From: Acholeplasma sp.
GTDB taxonomy: Bacteria; Bacillota_I; Bacilli_A; Acholeplasmatales; Acholeplasmataceae
Direction of reading: 5' to 3'
DNA: 6,839 nucleotides
NCBI GenBank assembly: GCA_012837395.1
Contig: DURF01000023.1
Coordinates: forward strand, 1 to 6,839
The notes under the pieces are model-generated. The model saw nothing but the letters and a program-made list of their open reading frames with translations. It ran no database searches and was not told the origin of the DNA. Shown piece by piece: positions 1-6,637 of the stretch. Each line of letters begins with the position of its first letter. Position 1 is the stretch's first letter. A program made the translations under genes and the position numbers.

Positions 1-207
1 ATAAGAGAAATTTTAACAGAAGATAAATTTAATCAATTTTTAAATGACCAAGAAGAATATATGAAAGAATATTTCGCCTTTGATGAAGATGAAGAAGAAT
101 TTGATGAAGAGTTAGATACGCTTGAAACAAATGATTTAGATGAAGAAAACAATGAAATTGAAGAAGTTGAAGTCTTAGAGGAGGACGAAGGTAAAGATGA
201 TCAATAA
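1..207 (+). CDS. 3' end of an unidentified protein with a highly acidic C-terminal tail (5' truncated by window)
   Basis: An open frame runs from base 1 to a TAA at 205-207, giving the last 68 residues of a protein whose start lies outside the window. The first ~25 residues look like the end of a folded helical domain. From about residue 28 to 63 it is a low-complexity acidic tail: I count 23 Asp/Glu in 36 residues and no Lys or Arg. Overall 32 of 68 residues are acidic. The stop overlaps the transketolase start by 11 nt, and the Shine-Dalgarno of tkt is made from codons of this tail, so the two genes are probably translationally coupled. Acidic tails of this kind occur in several unrelated families, such as the RNA polymerase delta subunit. 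The visible residues before the tail do not resemble the delta-subunit fold well enough to name it, so I cannot assign a family. That the frame is a real gene is supported by base usage and by the overlap with tkt. Confidence 0.72.
   Translation: MREILTEDKFNQFLNDQEEYMKEYFAFDEDEEEFDEELDTLETNDLDEENNEIEEVEVLEEDEGKDDQ
178..184 (+). promoter_or_regulatory. Ribosome binding site of tkt, inside the upstream coding region
   Basis: GAGGAGG at 178-184 is a strong Shine-Dalgarno match lying about 12 nt before the ATG at 197. A weaker GAAGGT at 187-192 lies closer. Both are embedded in Glu/Asp codons of the acidic tail of the preceding gene. This supports ATG 197 as the tkt start and suggests coupled translation. 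Confidence 0.7.
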
Positions 208-2146
208 AAAAGCTATTAATACAATTAGGTTTTTAGGAGTTGATGCTATAAACAATGCAAATAGTGGTCACCCAGGAATAGTATTAGGTGCCGCACCAAT
301 GGCATATAGTTTATTTGTTAATCAACTAAATATAAACATCGATAATCCACAATGGATTAATCGTGATCGTTTTATTTTATCGGCTGGTCATGGTTCGGCA
401 CTACTTTACGCAATTAATCATTTAGTTGGATATGATGTGACAATTGATGATTTAAAAAGATTTAGAAAATTCGGAAATACTCCAGGTCATCCTGAGTATG
501 GTCATACTGAAGGAGTTGAAACAACTTCCGGTCCACTTGGACAAGGTATTTCTAATGCGGTTGGAATGGCGATTGCTGAAACACATTTAGCAGCGCGCTT
601 TAACAAAGATAAGTTTAATGTTATTGATCATTATACATATGCAATCGTTGGTGATGGCGACCTACAAGAAGGGGTTGCGATGGAAGCGATTAGTTTAGCA
701 GGTCATTTAGGATTAGGAAAATTAATCGTTTTATTTGATTCAAATGATATTCAACTAGATGGTCCAGTTGAATGGGCATTTAGTGAAAACCATAAAATGA
801 AATTTGAAGCACAAAACTGGCATTATGAATTTGTTAAAGATGGTGAAGATATTGATGCGATTAATGATGCGATTAATCGTGGTAAAAAAGTCACTGATAA
901 ACCAACAATTATTGAAATTAAAACAGTTATTGGTCGTGGAGCAACTAAAGAAGGAACTTCTTCAGTCCATGGATCACCACTAGGTGAAGATGTTAACAAT
1001 TTAAGAAAAAACTATAATTGGGATTTAAAACCTTTTGAAGTAGACGAAGATGTTTATAATTTATTTGAAGATAAGGTTAAAAACCGTGGTTTAAAAGTCT
1101 ATAATAAATGGAATGAATTATTAAATGAATATAGTAAGAAATATCCAGTTGATGCAAAACTATTAAATGAGTTTTTAGTGAATGATGATTTATTAGACTT
1201 AGATGATTTTAAAGATATTGATCAATCTAAAAAAACTGCTACAAGAAATATTAATGGTGAAGTAATTAATATTATTTCTAAAAAATATTTAAACTTTATA
1301 GGTGGATCAGCAGACTTAACTGCATCTACTAAAGCTAAAGGTGCTGATGGTCATTATAATAAAGATAATCGTTTAGGTAGAAACATTAATTATGGTGTTA
1401 GAGAGCATGCGATGGGAGCAATCGCTAATGGTATTACACTTCATGGTGGACTTAAAACATTTACGGGTGCGTTTTTCGCATTTAGTGATTATATGAAACC
1501 AGCAATTAGACTTGCAGCAATAATGGATATACCAACAACATTTGTTTTTACTCATGATAGTGTAGCTGTAGGAGAAGACGGTCCAACCCATCAACCAATT
1601 GAACAATTAGCAGGACTTAGATCAATTCCTAATTTAAATGTAATTAGACCAGCTGATGCTAATGAAACTATTGCGGCATGGAAGGTTGCTTTTGATTCGA
1701 AAACAACCCCAACAGCGTTAGTTTTAACAAGGCAAAATGTTGCAAACTATGAAACAACCAACTATGAAGGTGTTAAAAGAGGAGCATACATTGTTTCAAA
1801 AGAAAACAAAAAAATAGATGGTATTTTATTAGCAGCAGGTTCAGAAGTAGAACTTGCGATGAATGCAAAAGCATTATTAGAAAAAGAAGGCTTAGATATT
1901 CGTGTTGTTTCAATGCCTTCAATGTATTCATTTGATTTACAAGATGAAAAATATAAAAATGAAGTTTTACCAAAAGGAGTTAAAACACTCGCAATCGAAA
2001 TGGCACATCCAATGTCATGGTATAAATACACACCAAATGTTTATGGATTAGATAGATTTGGTTTAAGTGCAGATGGTAATACTGTAGTTGAAGAGTTAGG
2101 TTTTACACCAGAAAAGGTAGCAAATACGTTTAAAACTATAAAATAA
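197..2146 (+). CDS. tkt: Transketolase
   Basis: Thiamine-diphosphate enzyme of the non-oxidative pentose phosphate pathway. It moves two-carbon ketol units between sugar phosphates and links glycolysis to ribose 5-phosphate and erythrose 4-phosphate; cytosolic dimer. At 649 residues it is close to the usual ~660. Visible landmarks: the N-terminal signature ANSGHPG around residues 21-27; the cofactor motif GDGDLQEG at 152-159 followed by the metal-binding Asn in FDSND; GVREHAMGA from 400, where Glu403 is the expected cofactor-activating glutamate; and the second signature GEDGPTHQP at 459-467. The pyrophosphate, pyrimidine and C-terminal domains all appear complete. ATG 197 is supported by an upstream GAGGAGG and by the N-terminus aligning with the family start. 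It overlaps the preceding gene by 11 nt and ends 12 nt before mnmG. Its position at the head of a gid-par cluster is unusual. 1-deoxyxylulose-5-phosphate synthase is a related alternative, but signature 2 and the overall pattern are transketolase. Confidence 0.97.
   Translation: MINKKAINTIRFLGVDAINNANSGHPGIVLGAAPMAYSLFVNQLNINIDNPQWINRDRFILSAGHGSALLYAINHLVGYDVTIDDLKRFRKFGNTPGHPEYGHTEGVETTSGPLGQGISNAVGMAIAETHLAARFNKDKFNVIDHYTYAIVGDGDLQEGVAMEAISLAGHLGLGKLIVLFDSNDIQLDGPVEWAFSENHKMKFEAQNWHYEFVKDGEDIDAINDAINRGKKVTDKPTIIEIKTVIGRGATKEGTSSVHGSPLGEDVNNLRKNYNWDLKPFEVDEDVYNLFEDKVKNRGLKVYNKWNELLNEYSKKYPVDAKLLNEFLVNDDLLDLDDFKDIDQSKKTATRNINGEVINIISKKYLNFIGGSADLTASTKAKGADGHYNKDNRLGRNINYGVREHAMGAIANGITLHGGLKTFTGAFFAFSDYMKPAIRLAAIMDIPTTFVFTHDSVAVGEDGPTHQPIEQLAGLRSIPNLNVIRPADANETIAAWKVAFDSKTTPTALVLTRQNVANYETTNYEGVKRGAYIVSKENKKIDGILLAAGSEVELAMNAKALLEKEGLDIRVVSMPSMYSFDLQDEKYKNEVLPKGVKTLAIEMAHPMSWYKYTPNVYGLDRFGLSADGNTVVEELGFTPEKVANTFKTIK
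854..877 (+). repeat. Perfect 12-bp tandem duplication within tkt
   Basis: GATGCGATTAAT occurs twice back to back (854-865 and 866-877), in frame, encoding Asp-Ala-Ile-Asn twice. It lies in the segment after the cofactor motif where transketolases commonly carry a helix with the pattern AIxxAI, so it may be simple coding convergence rather than a recent duplication. Confidence 0.8.
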
Positions 2147-2157
2147 AGAAGTGATAA
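2147..2157 (+). promoter_or_regulatory. Extended Shine-Dalgarno deciding a TTG start for mnmG
   Basis: AGAAGTGAT after the tkt stop matches the extended anti-SD complement AAGGAGGTGAT at most positions, including an intact GTGAT. It lies just before TTG 2159. No ATG or GTG is available in frame between the tkt stop and the conserved FAD motif, so TTG is the only sensible start. Confidence 0.6.
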
Positions 2158-2158
2158 T

Positions 2159-4021
2159 TTGATTTACGATAGTATTGTAGTAGGTGGAGGGCACGCTGGA
2201 ATTGAAGCAGCCCTTGCCCTTGCAAAAATGAAAAAGAATACTCTATTGGTAACAGGCAATCTTAATAAGGTTGCCTCTTTACCTTGTAACCCTTCAATTG
2301 GTGGACCAGCTAAAGGGGTTGTTGTAAGAGAAATAGATGCTTTAGGTGGCGTTCAAGCAAAAATTGCTGACAGAGCACAAATCCAAATGAAATTACTAAA
2401 TGCATCAAAAGGTCCAGCAGTAAGAGCTTTTAGAGCCCAAGTTGATAAAATAACATATCCGATAATAGCGAAAGAATATTTAATGAAACAAGATAACTTA
2501 GAGCTATTAGAAGAATTCGTTTATGAATTAATTATTGAAGATAACGAAGTTAAAGGTGTTATTTTAGAAAATGGGATAAAAATATATAGTAAAACAGTTA
2601 TTATAACTGCCGGAACATATTTAACAAGTGCTATTTTAATAGGACATACTAAAAAATATTCTGGTCCAGATGGAGATAAAACAACTTATGGAATAAGTCA
2701 TCAATTAAGAAATAGTGGCTTTGATGTAATAAGACTAAAAACTGGAACACCAATGCGATTAAAGAGAGATAGCATTGATTTTTCTAATTATGTTATCCAA
2801 CCTGGTGATGAAGAAAATTATACTTTTAGTCATAATAATAACAGCTTTAATGAAGATGCGCCAAAAGAGGTATGTTATTTATTACATACAACGCCAAAAA
2901 CTCATGAAGTAATTAATGGTAATTTAGATAAATCTGCTATGTATAGTGGCAACATTGAAGGTGTAGGTCCTAGATATTGTCCTTCAATAGAAGATAAAAT
3001 TGTTAGATTTAATACTCAACCAAGACATCAAATCTTTTTAGAACCAGAAAGTGTTTATTTAGATGAAATATATGTTCAAGGACTTTCAACAAGTATGCCA
3101 GAAGATGTACAAGATCAAATGTTAAAGTCTATTCCTGGTTTAGAAAATGCAGTTGTTACAAGATATGGTTATGCAATAGAATATGACGCTATTAACCCAA
3201 TGAATTTAAAACCAACGCTCGAAACAAAATTAATTAATAATTTATTTACTGCGGGTCAAATTAATGGTACAAGTGGTTATGAAGAAGCAGCAGGTCAAGG
3301 AATTATGGCTGGTATTAATGCGGCATTAAAAATAGATAATAAAGAACCATTCATTTTAAAAAGAAATGAAGCATTCATTGGTGTTATGATTGATGATTTA
3401 GTAACTAAAGGTGTTGATGATCCATATCGATTATTAACATCAAGAGCTGAACACCGTTTATTTATTAGAAATGATAATGCTGATTTAAGATTAACTGAAT
3501 ATGGTTATAAGTATGGATTAATTAGTGAAGATGAATATAAGATGTTTAAAGATGAACAAAAAGCATTTAATGATTTATTAGATGAATTAAAGGCATTTGA
3601 TATTTATCCAACTGATGTAAACAATCGATATTTAGAAAATAAAAAATCAGCAAAAATTTATGAAAAAATCTCGCTTTTCAACTTACTTAAAAGACCAGAG
3701 ATTAATAAAGAAAACATTAAATATTTCTTAGGTAATAAATATAGTGAAAATATTTATGAAAAAGTAGAAATATATGTTAAGTATGAAGGTTATGTTAAAA
3801 AAGCCCAACGTGAAGTTGATCAAATGTTAAAGTTAGAAAATAAATTAATCCCCGAAACTATAAATTATGATAATATTAACCAGTTATCAAAAGAAGCACA
3901 AGAAAAACTAAAGAAAGTTAACCCTGTTACAATCGGACAAGCATCAAGAATTATGGGTGTTAATCCATCTGATATTTCAGTGTTATTAATATATATTGAA
4001 TCAGGGAGAGCAAGTGCATGA
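2159..4021 (+). CDS. mnmG: tRNA uridine-5-carboxymethylaminomethyl modification enzyme MnmG (GidA)
   Basis: FAD-dependent subunit that, with the GTPase MnmE, installs the (carboxymethyl)aminomethyl group at C5 of wobble U34 in a subset of tRNAs, aiding decoding of split codon boxes; cytosolic. At 620 residues it has the normal family length. The dinucleotide fold GGGHAG is at residues 9-14. The two conserved cysteines are both present: Cys43 in [12 protein letters not shown] and Cys274 in RYCPSIEDK. The GidA block [17 protein letters not shown] is at 365-381 and TSRAEHRL at 427-434. The helical C-terminal region used to contact MnmE is present and ends with the usual GQASRI and NPSDIS pattern. 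The start is TTG, supported by a Shine-Dalgarno-like AGAAGTGAT. The stop TGA overlaps the ATG of rsmG by 4 nt (ATGA), a coupled arrangement. The length and C-terminus separate it from the shorter folate-dependent paralogue TrmFO. mnmE is not in the window and must lie elsewhere. Confidence 0.97.
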   Translation: MIYDSIVVGGGHAGIEAALALAKMKKNTLLVTGNLNKVASLPCNPSIGGPAKGVVVREIDALGGVQAKIADRAQIQMKLLNASKGPAVRAFRAQVDKITYPIIAKEYLMKQDNLELLEEFVYELIIEDNEVKGVILENGIKIYSKTVIITAGTYLTSAILIGHTKKYSGPDGDKTTYGISHQLRNSGFDVIRLKTGTPMRLKRDSIDFSNYVIQPGDEENYTFSHNNNSFNEDAPKEVCYLLHTTPKTHEVINGNLDKSAMYSGNIEGVGPRYCPSIEDKIVRFNTQPRHQIFLEPESVYLDEIYVQGLSTSMPEDVQDQMLKSIPGLENAVVTRYGYAIEYDAINPMNLKPTLETKLINNLFTAGQINGTSGYEEAAGQGIMAGINAALKIDNKEPFILKRNEAFIGVMIDDLVTKGVDDPYRLLTSRAEHRLFIRNDNADLRLTEYGYKYGLISEDEYKMFKDEQKAFNDLLDELKAFDIYPTDVNNRYLENKKSAKIYEKISLFNLLKRPEINKENIKYFLGNKYSENIYEKVEIYVKYEGYVKKAQREVDQMLKLENKLIPETINYDNINQLSKEAQEKLKKVNPVTIGQASRIMGVNPSDISVLLIYIESGRASA

Positions 4022-4713
4022 ATTTCAAAGAGGATTTAAGAAAACATTTTAATGTTTTATTAACAAACGATCAAGAAAATCTGTTTAATCTTTATTATGA
4101 GGAGTTAATAGATTATAATAAACATACAAACTTAACAGCAATTACAGAAAAAGATGAAGTATATTATAAACATTTTTATGATTCTTTAACATTAATTCCT
4201 TTTATTAATAATAAAAATGCGAGTTTATGTGATATGGGAAGTGGTGCTGGATTTCCATCAATTCCTTTAAAAATCATTTTTCCTGAGTTAAAAATTACTA
4301 TTATCTATTCTGCTAATAAAAGAATTAAATTTTTAAAGGAATTAGTTAAGAAACTTAATCTTAAAGATGTTTTAATTATAAAAGATAGAATTGAAGAGTT
4401 TGGAGTTAATAATCAACAAAAGTTTGATTATGTAACAGCCCGTGCTTTAGGTAATTTAACTTTAATTACTGAAATGGCACTACCAATGTTAAAAGAAGAT
4501 GGTTATTTTTTAGCAATGAAGGGTTTAAAAGTTGCTGAAGAAATTTCTGATGCCCAAAACGCTATTACTTTAACAGGTGGTAAAATAGTTAATCAAATGA
4601 ATTTAGAATTACCATATAATTATGGGTTTAGAAGTATTGTATTAATAAAAAAGGTTAAACATGTTAAAGGATTTCCAAGAAGGTATCCGGAAATGATTAA
4701 AAAACCTTTGTAA
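4018..4713 (+). CDS. rsmG: 16S rRNA (guanine-527-N7)-methyltransferase RsmG (GidB)
   Basis: SAM-dependent enzyme that methylates N7 of G527 (E. coli numbering) in 16S rRNA; its loss gives low-level streptomycin resistance in other bacteria. At 231 residues it is near the 239 of the Bacillus enzyme. The Rossmann-fold SAM motif is [15 protein letters not shown], with Asp72 and the glycines at 74, 76 and 78. DRIEEF follows at 123-128, TARALG at 140-145, and the C-terminus carries the basic [11 protein letters not shown] tail that corresponds to the RKPGTP..PL end of the family. Oddity: the residue ending strand beta-2, normally acidic (VDSLNKR in Bacillus), is Tyr97 here (IYSANKR). The ATG overlaps the mnmG TGA, and GGGAG at 4004-4008 gives a Shine-Dalgarno at normal spacing. 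The mnmG-rsmG pair is a very conserved neighbourhood, so the identification is secure even with the substitution. Confidence 0.95.
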   Translation: MNFKEDLRKHFNVLLTNDQENLFNLYYEELIDYNKHTNLTAITEKDEVYYKHFYDSLTLIPFINNKNASLCDMGSGAGFPSIPLKIIFPELKITIIYSANKRIKFLKELVKKLNLKDVLIIKDRIEEFGVNNQQKFDYVTARALGNLTLITEMALPMLKEDGYFLAMKGLKVAEEISDAQNAITLTGGKIVNQMNLELPYNYGFRSIVLIKKVKHVKGFPRRYPEMIKKPL

Positions 4714-4726
4714 AGGAGTAAATTTA

Positions 4727-5521
4727 ATGGGGAAAATAATTGCGATTTCAAATCAAAAAGGTGGTGTTGGTAAAACAACTACTAGTGTAAACTTAGCTGC
4801 GTCACTTGCATATTATGGGAAAAAGGTGCTTTTAGTTGATATGGACCCACAAAGTTCAGCAACAACTAGTTTAGGAATTAATAGAAGTATGTTATATTCT
4901 TCAGTGTTCCAAGTTTTAATGGGTGAAAAAACTATTGAAGAAACAATTGTAACTTTAGATAAGTTTAAACTAGACGTTATACCTGCAACAATTGAGTTAG
5001 CAACCGCTGAAATTAAAATTGCCCACGAAGATCGTAATTATTTATTGTTTGAAAAACTAAAAAAAGTTAAAGATCAATATGATTATATTTTAATTGATTC
5101 CCCACCATCATTAGGTTTGTTAACGCTAAATGCGCTTTATGCATCTGATTCGGTTTTAATACCAGTGCAATGTCAGTTTTTAGCAATTGATGGTTTGACG
5201 CAACTTCTTAATACAATTCGAGTTGTCCAAGCGAATTTAAAACTTCATAATCGTAAATTTACAATTGAAGGAGTTTTACTAACAATGCTAGATAGAAGAA
5301 CTAAAGCGGGATGGGAAATCGTCCATGAAGTGAAAAGTTATTTTGGTGAAGGTGTTTTTGACACAATCATTACCAGTAATGTTGCGGCACAAGTTGCCCC
5401 AACATATGGCGTACCAATATTAAACTATCAAGCGAATGCACCATCTGCTCAATTATATAAATCCTTAGCAAAGGAGGTTATTAGAAACAATGGAAGAAAA
5501 AAAGAAACGCAGTATTCATGA
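4727..5521 (+). CDS. parA: Chromosome-partitioning ATPase ParA (Soj)
   Basis: Deviant Walker-type P-loop ATPase of the ParABS system. In related bacteria the ATP-bound dimer coats the nucleoid non-specifically, ParB stimulates hydrolysis, and Soj also modulates DnaA. At 264 residues it is of the short chromosomal type, without the N-terminal helix-turn-helix of plasmid P1-like ParA. The Walker A motif KGGVGKTT is at 11-18, with signature Lys11 and catalytic Lys16. DMDPQ is at 38-42 with Asp40, and Walker B is ILIDSPPS with Asp124. An AKEV block closes the C-terminus. Oddity: the segment corresponding to IPRNVRLSEAPSHG of Bacillus Soj reads ITSNVAAQVAPTYG here (around 215-228), losing both arginines. 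AAAGGAG at 4712-4718, overlapping the rsmG stop, places ATG 4727 at ideal spacing. The 3' end overlaps parB by 32 nt. A MinD or other ParA-like ATPase is unlikely given the neighbouring parB. Confidence 0.95.
   Translation: MGKIIAISNQKGGVGKTTTSVNLAASLAYYGKKVLLVDMDPQSSATTSLGINRSMLYSSVFQVLMGEKTIEETIVTLDKFKLDVIPATIELATAEIKIAHEDRNYLLFEKLKKVKDQYDYILIDSPPSLGLLTLNALYASDSVLIPVQCQFLAIDGLTQLLNTIRVVQANLKLHNRKFTIEGVLLTMLDRRTKAGWEIVHEVKSYFGEGVFDTIITSNVAAQVAPTYGVPILNYQANAPSAQLYKSLAKEVIRNNGRKKETQYS
5470..5477 (+). promoter_or_regulatory. Strong ribosome binding site of parB encoded within parA
   Basis: AAAGGAGG is a near-perfect Shine-Dalgarno lying 12 nt before ATG 5490. It is formed by the codons of the conserved ParA C-terminal block Ala-Lys-Glu-Val. 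No alternative in-frame start codon lies between it and 5490, so it fixes the ParB start and ties parB translation to ribosomes finishing parA. Confidence 0.75.
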
Positions 5522-6326
5522 TTTAATTAAAGAACATAGTGTCGAGAAAGTTTTTGATGGCGAGCAAATTTATGACTTAGGTTTGGAAGAAGTTAAAGCT
5601 AATCCAAATCAACCACGTAAAAACTTTGATGATGAATCTTTAAATGAATTGGCAAATTCAATTAAAGAACATGGTGTTTTTCAACCAATTATTGTTAAAC
5701 AAGCAAATGAAGGATATATAATAGTTTCAGGTGAAAGAAGATACCGTGCTGCAAAATTGGCTAGACTAGAAACAATCCCAGCAGTTGTTAGAAACTACTC
5801 GTCTAGTAAAATGGCCGAAATTAGCTTGGTTGAAAACTTACAGCGTGAAGATTTATCACCAATTGAAGAAGCAAAAGCTTATGAAGTTATAATTAAAGAT
5901 TTAAATATTACTCAAAATGAATTAGCTAATAAGATTGGTAAAAGTAGATCTTATGTAACAAATATAATTGGTCTTTTAAAATTACCAAAAGAAGTACAAG
6001 ATTTATTATTAGATAAAAAGATTACAATGGGCCATGCTAGAACATTGAGTAAATTAAAAGATGAAAATAAAATGATTGATTTAGCTAAAAAAATTGTTGA
6101 TAATAATTTAAATGTTAGACAAACAGAAGAAATTACTAGTGATGAATCAAAAAGAATGGTAGTAAAAAGAGAAAATTTAGGTAAGAAATATCGTGATGAA
6201 AAAAATATATTATCAAAATATTATCAATCTAAAGTCCAAATTAAAAATGATCGTGTAATATTCAAAGTTGAAAACGAAAAAGAATTGCAAACAATTATTG
6301 AAAGTTTGATTAAAAATGCGTTATAG
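5490..6326 (+). CDS. parB: Chromosome-partitioning protein ParB (Spo0J)
   Basis: DNA-binding CTPase clamp of the ParABS system. In characterised relatives it loads at parS, spreads as a CTP-gated sliding clamp, recruits SMC and stimulates ParA. At 278 residues it matches Bacillus Spo0J (~282). The N-terminal CTP-binding (ParB/sulfiredoxin-like) domain includes NPNQPRKNF, the GERRYRA motif at 81-87 and ENLQREDLSPIEEA at 115-128. The helix-turn-helix runs from about 141 to 165 (TQNELANKIGKSRSYV), followed by ITMGHARTL. The C-terminal dimerisation region ends the protein. ITMGHARTL favours ParB over its paralogue Noc, which has ERHARAL there. Oddity: the LGKGINALF-type N-terminal motif of Spo0J is absent; the N-terminus is instead a short basic stretch, EKKKRSIHDLIKEH. 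It overlaps parA by 32 nt and the next gene by 11 nt. No parS palindrome was recognised in the window. Confidence 0.95.
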   Translation: MEEKKKRSIHDLIKEHSVEKVFDGEQIYDLGLEEVKANPNQPRKNFDDESLNELANSIKEHGVFQPIIVKQANEGYIIVSGERRYRAAKLARLETIPAVVRNYSSSKMAEISLVENLQREDLSPIEEAKAYEVIIKDLNITQNELANKIGKSRSYVTNIIGLLKLPKEVQDLLLDKKITMGHARTLSKLKDENKMIDLAKKIVDNNLNVRQTEEITSDESKRMVVKRENLGKKYRDEKNILSKYYQSKVQIKNDRVIFKVENEKELQTIIESLIKNAL

Positions 6327-6489
6327 CATCGGTGAACAAATAACTTTTAAAAAGAACCATGCATGTGGTAGTAATGTATGGGAAGTTATTAAACTTGGAG
6401 CTGTAATTAAGTTAGAATGTCAAGGTTGTAAAAGGCTTATATCGCTTTTACCAAGCGAAATAGACCACCGAAAAAAACAAAAAAAATAA
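6316..6489 (+). CDS. DUF951 small protein (YyzM-like)
   Basis: A 57-residue basic protein of unknown function. The core KKNHACGSNVWEV, then GAVIKLECQGCKR, matches the DUF951 family, whose typical form is HPCGSNEWE..GADI.LKC.GC. His15, Cys17, Cys35 and Cys38 could form a small metal site, which is an inference from the CxxC spacing. The usual Asp of the GAD motif is Val30 here. The lysine-rich C-terminus (HRKKQKK) suggests contact with nucleic acid, but there is no direct evidence. ATG 6316 overlaps the parB stop by 11 nt and has no good Shine-Dalgarno, so translation probably depends on coupling to parB. In Bacillus the homologue also sits beside spo0J and before ychF, which supports the call. 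Here the next feature is a tRNA gene instead. It is the last gene of the operon. Confidence 0.88.
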   Translation: MRYSIGEQITFKKNHACGSNVWEVIKLGAVIKLECQGCKRLISLLPSEIDHRKKQKK

Positions 6490-6504
6490 AATGTAATAAA
6501 ATGG

Positions 6505-6533
6505 TTGCAATTTTTTTACGGATATTATACAAT
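6505..6533 (+). promoter_or_regulatory. Sigma-A-type promoter for tRNA-Tyr
   Basis: TTGCAA (6505-6510), a 17-nt spacer and TACAAT (6528-6533) give a near-consensus vegetative promoter. Transcription would start around 6540, about 14 nt before the mature tRNA 5' end, leaving a short leader for RNase P to remove. It lies just after the DUF951 stop with no visible terminator in between. Confidence 0.75.
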
Positions 6534-6553
6534 ATATAAGCAAGCCAAATTTT

Positions 6554-6637
6554 GGGGGGGTAGCGAAGTGGCTAAACGCGGCAGACTGTAAATCTGTTCC
6601 TTAGGGTTCGACAGTTCGAATCTGTCCCCCCCCACCA
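6554..6637 (+). tRNA. tRNA-Tyr (anticodon GTA), CCA encoded
   Basis: The cloverleaf can be folded by eye. The acceptor stem pairs G 6554-6560 with C 6627-6633, and the discriminator is A6634 with CCA encoded at 6635-6637. The D-arm follows with AGCGAAGTGGCTAAACGCGG. The anticodon stem is GCAGA/TCTGT with loop CTGTAAA (6586-6592), and the anticodon GTA is at 6588-6590. A long class II variable arm (about 6598-6609) follows, then the T-arm GACAG-TTCGAAT-CTGTC (6610-6626). A long variable arm with anticodon GTA is diagnostic of bacterial tRNA-Tyr, and the body closely resembles the Bacillus tRNA-Tyr. All seven acceptor pairs being G:C in the same orientation is unusual in such an AT-rich region. 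No intrinsic terminator follows, so the primary transcript may continue into the downstream rRNA leader. Confidence 0.97.

Noticed and set aside
1373..1606. Open frame on the - strand inside tkt (77 codons)
   Set aside because: It lies wholly within conserved transketolase coding sequence, has a Cys/Trp-rich composition unlike a real protein, and no ribosome site was evident.
1762..2031. Two overlapping - strand open frames inside tkt (89 and 66 codons)
   Set aside because: Both are antisense to the well-conserved C-terminal domain of transketolase, resemble nothing known, and exclude each other.
2792..2800. TTATCCAAC as a possible DnaA box in mnmG
   Set aside because: It is an isolated imperfect match within coding sequence with no cluster of boxes or AT-rich unwinding element nearby, so no origin is supported in this window.
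3801..3820. CAACGTGAAGTTG in mnmG as a parS-like sequence
   Set aside because: Only the central ACGTGAA matches; the flanks do not follow the parS consensus and it is in conserved coding sequence.
6442..6458. Hairpin TCGCTT/AAGCGA as a terminator of the parB operon
   Set aside because: It is inside the DUF951 coding region, only 6 bp, and is not followed by a T-run on either strand.
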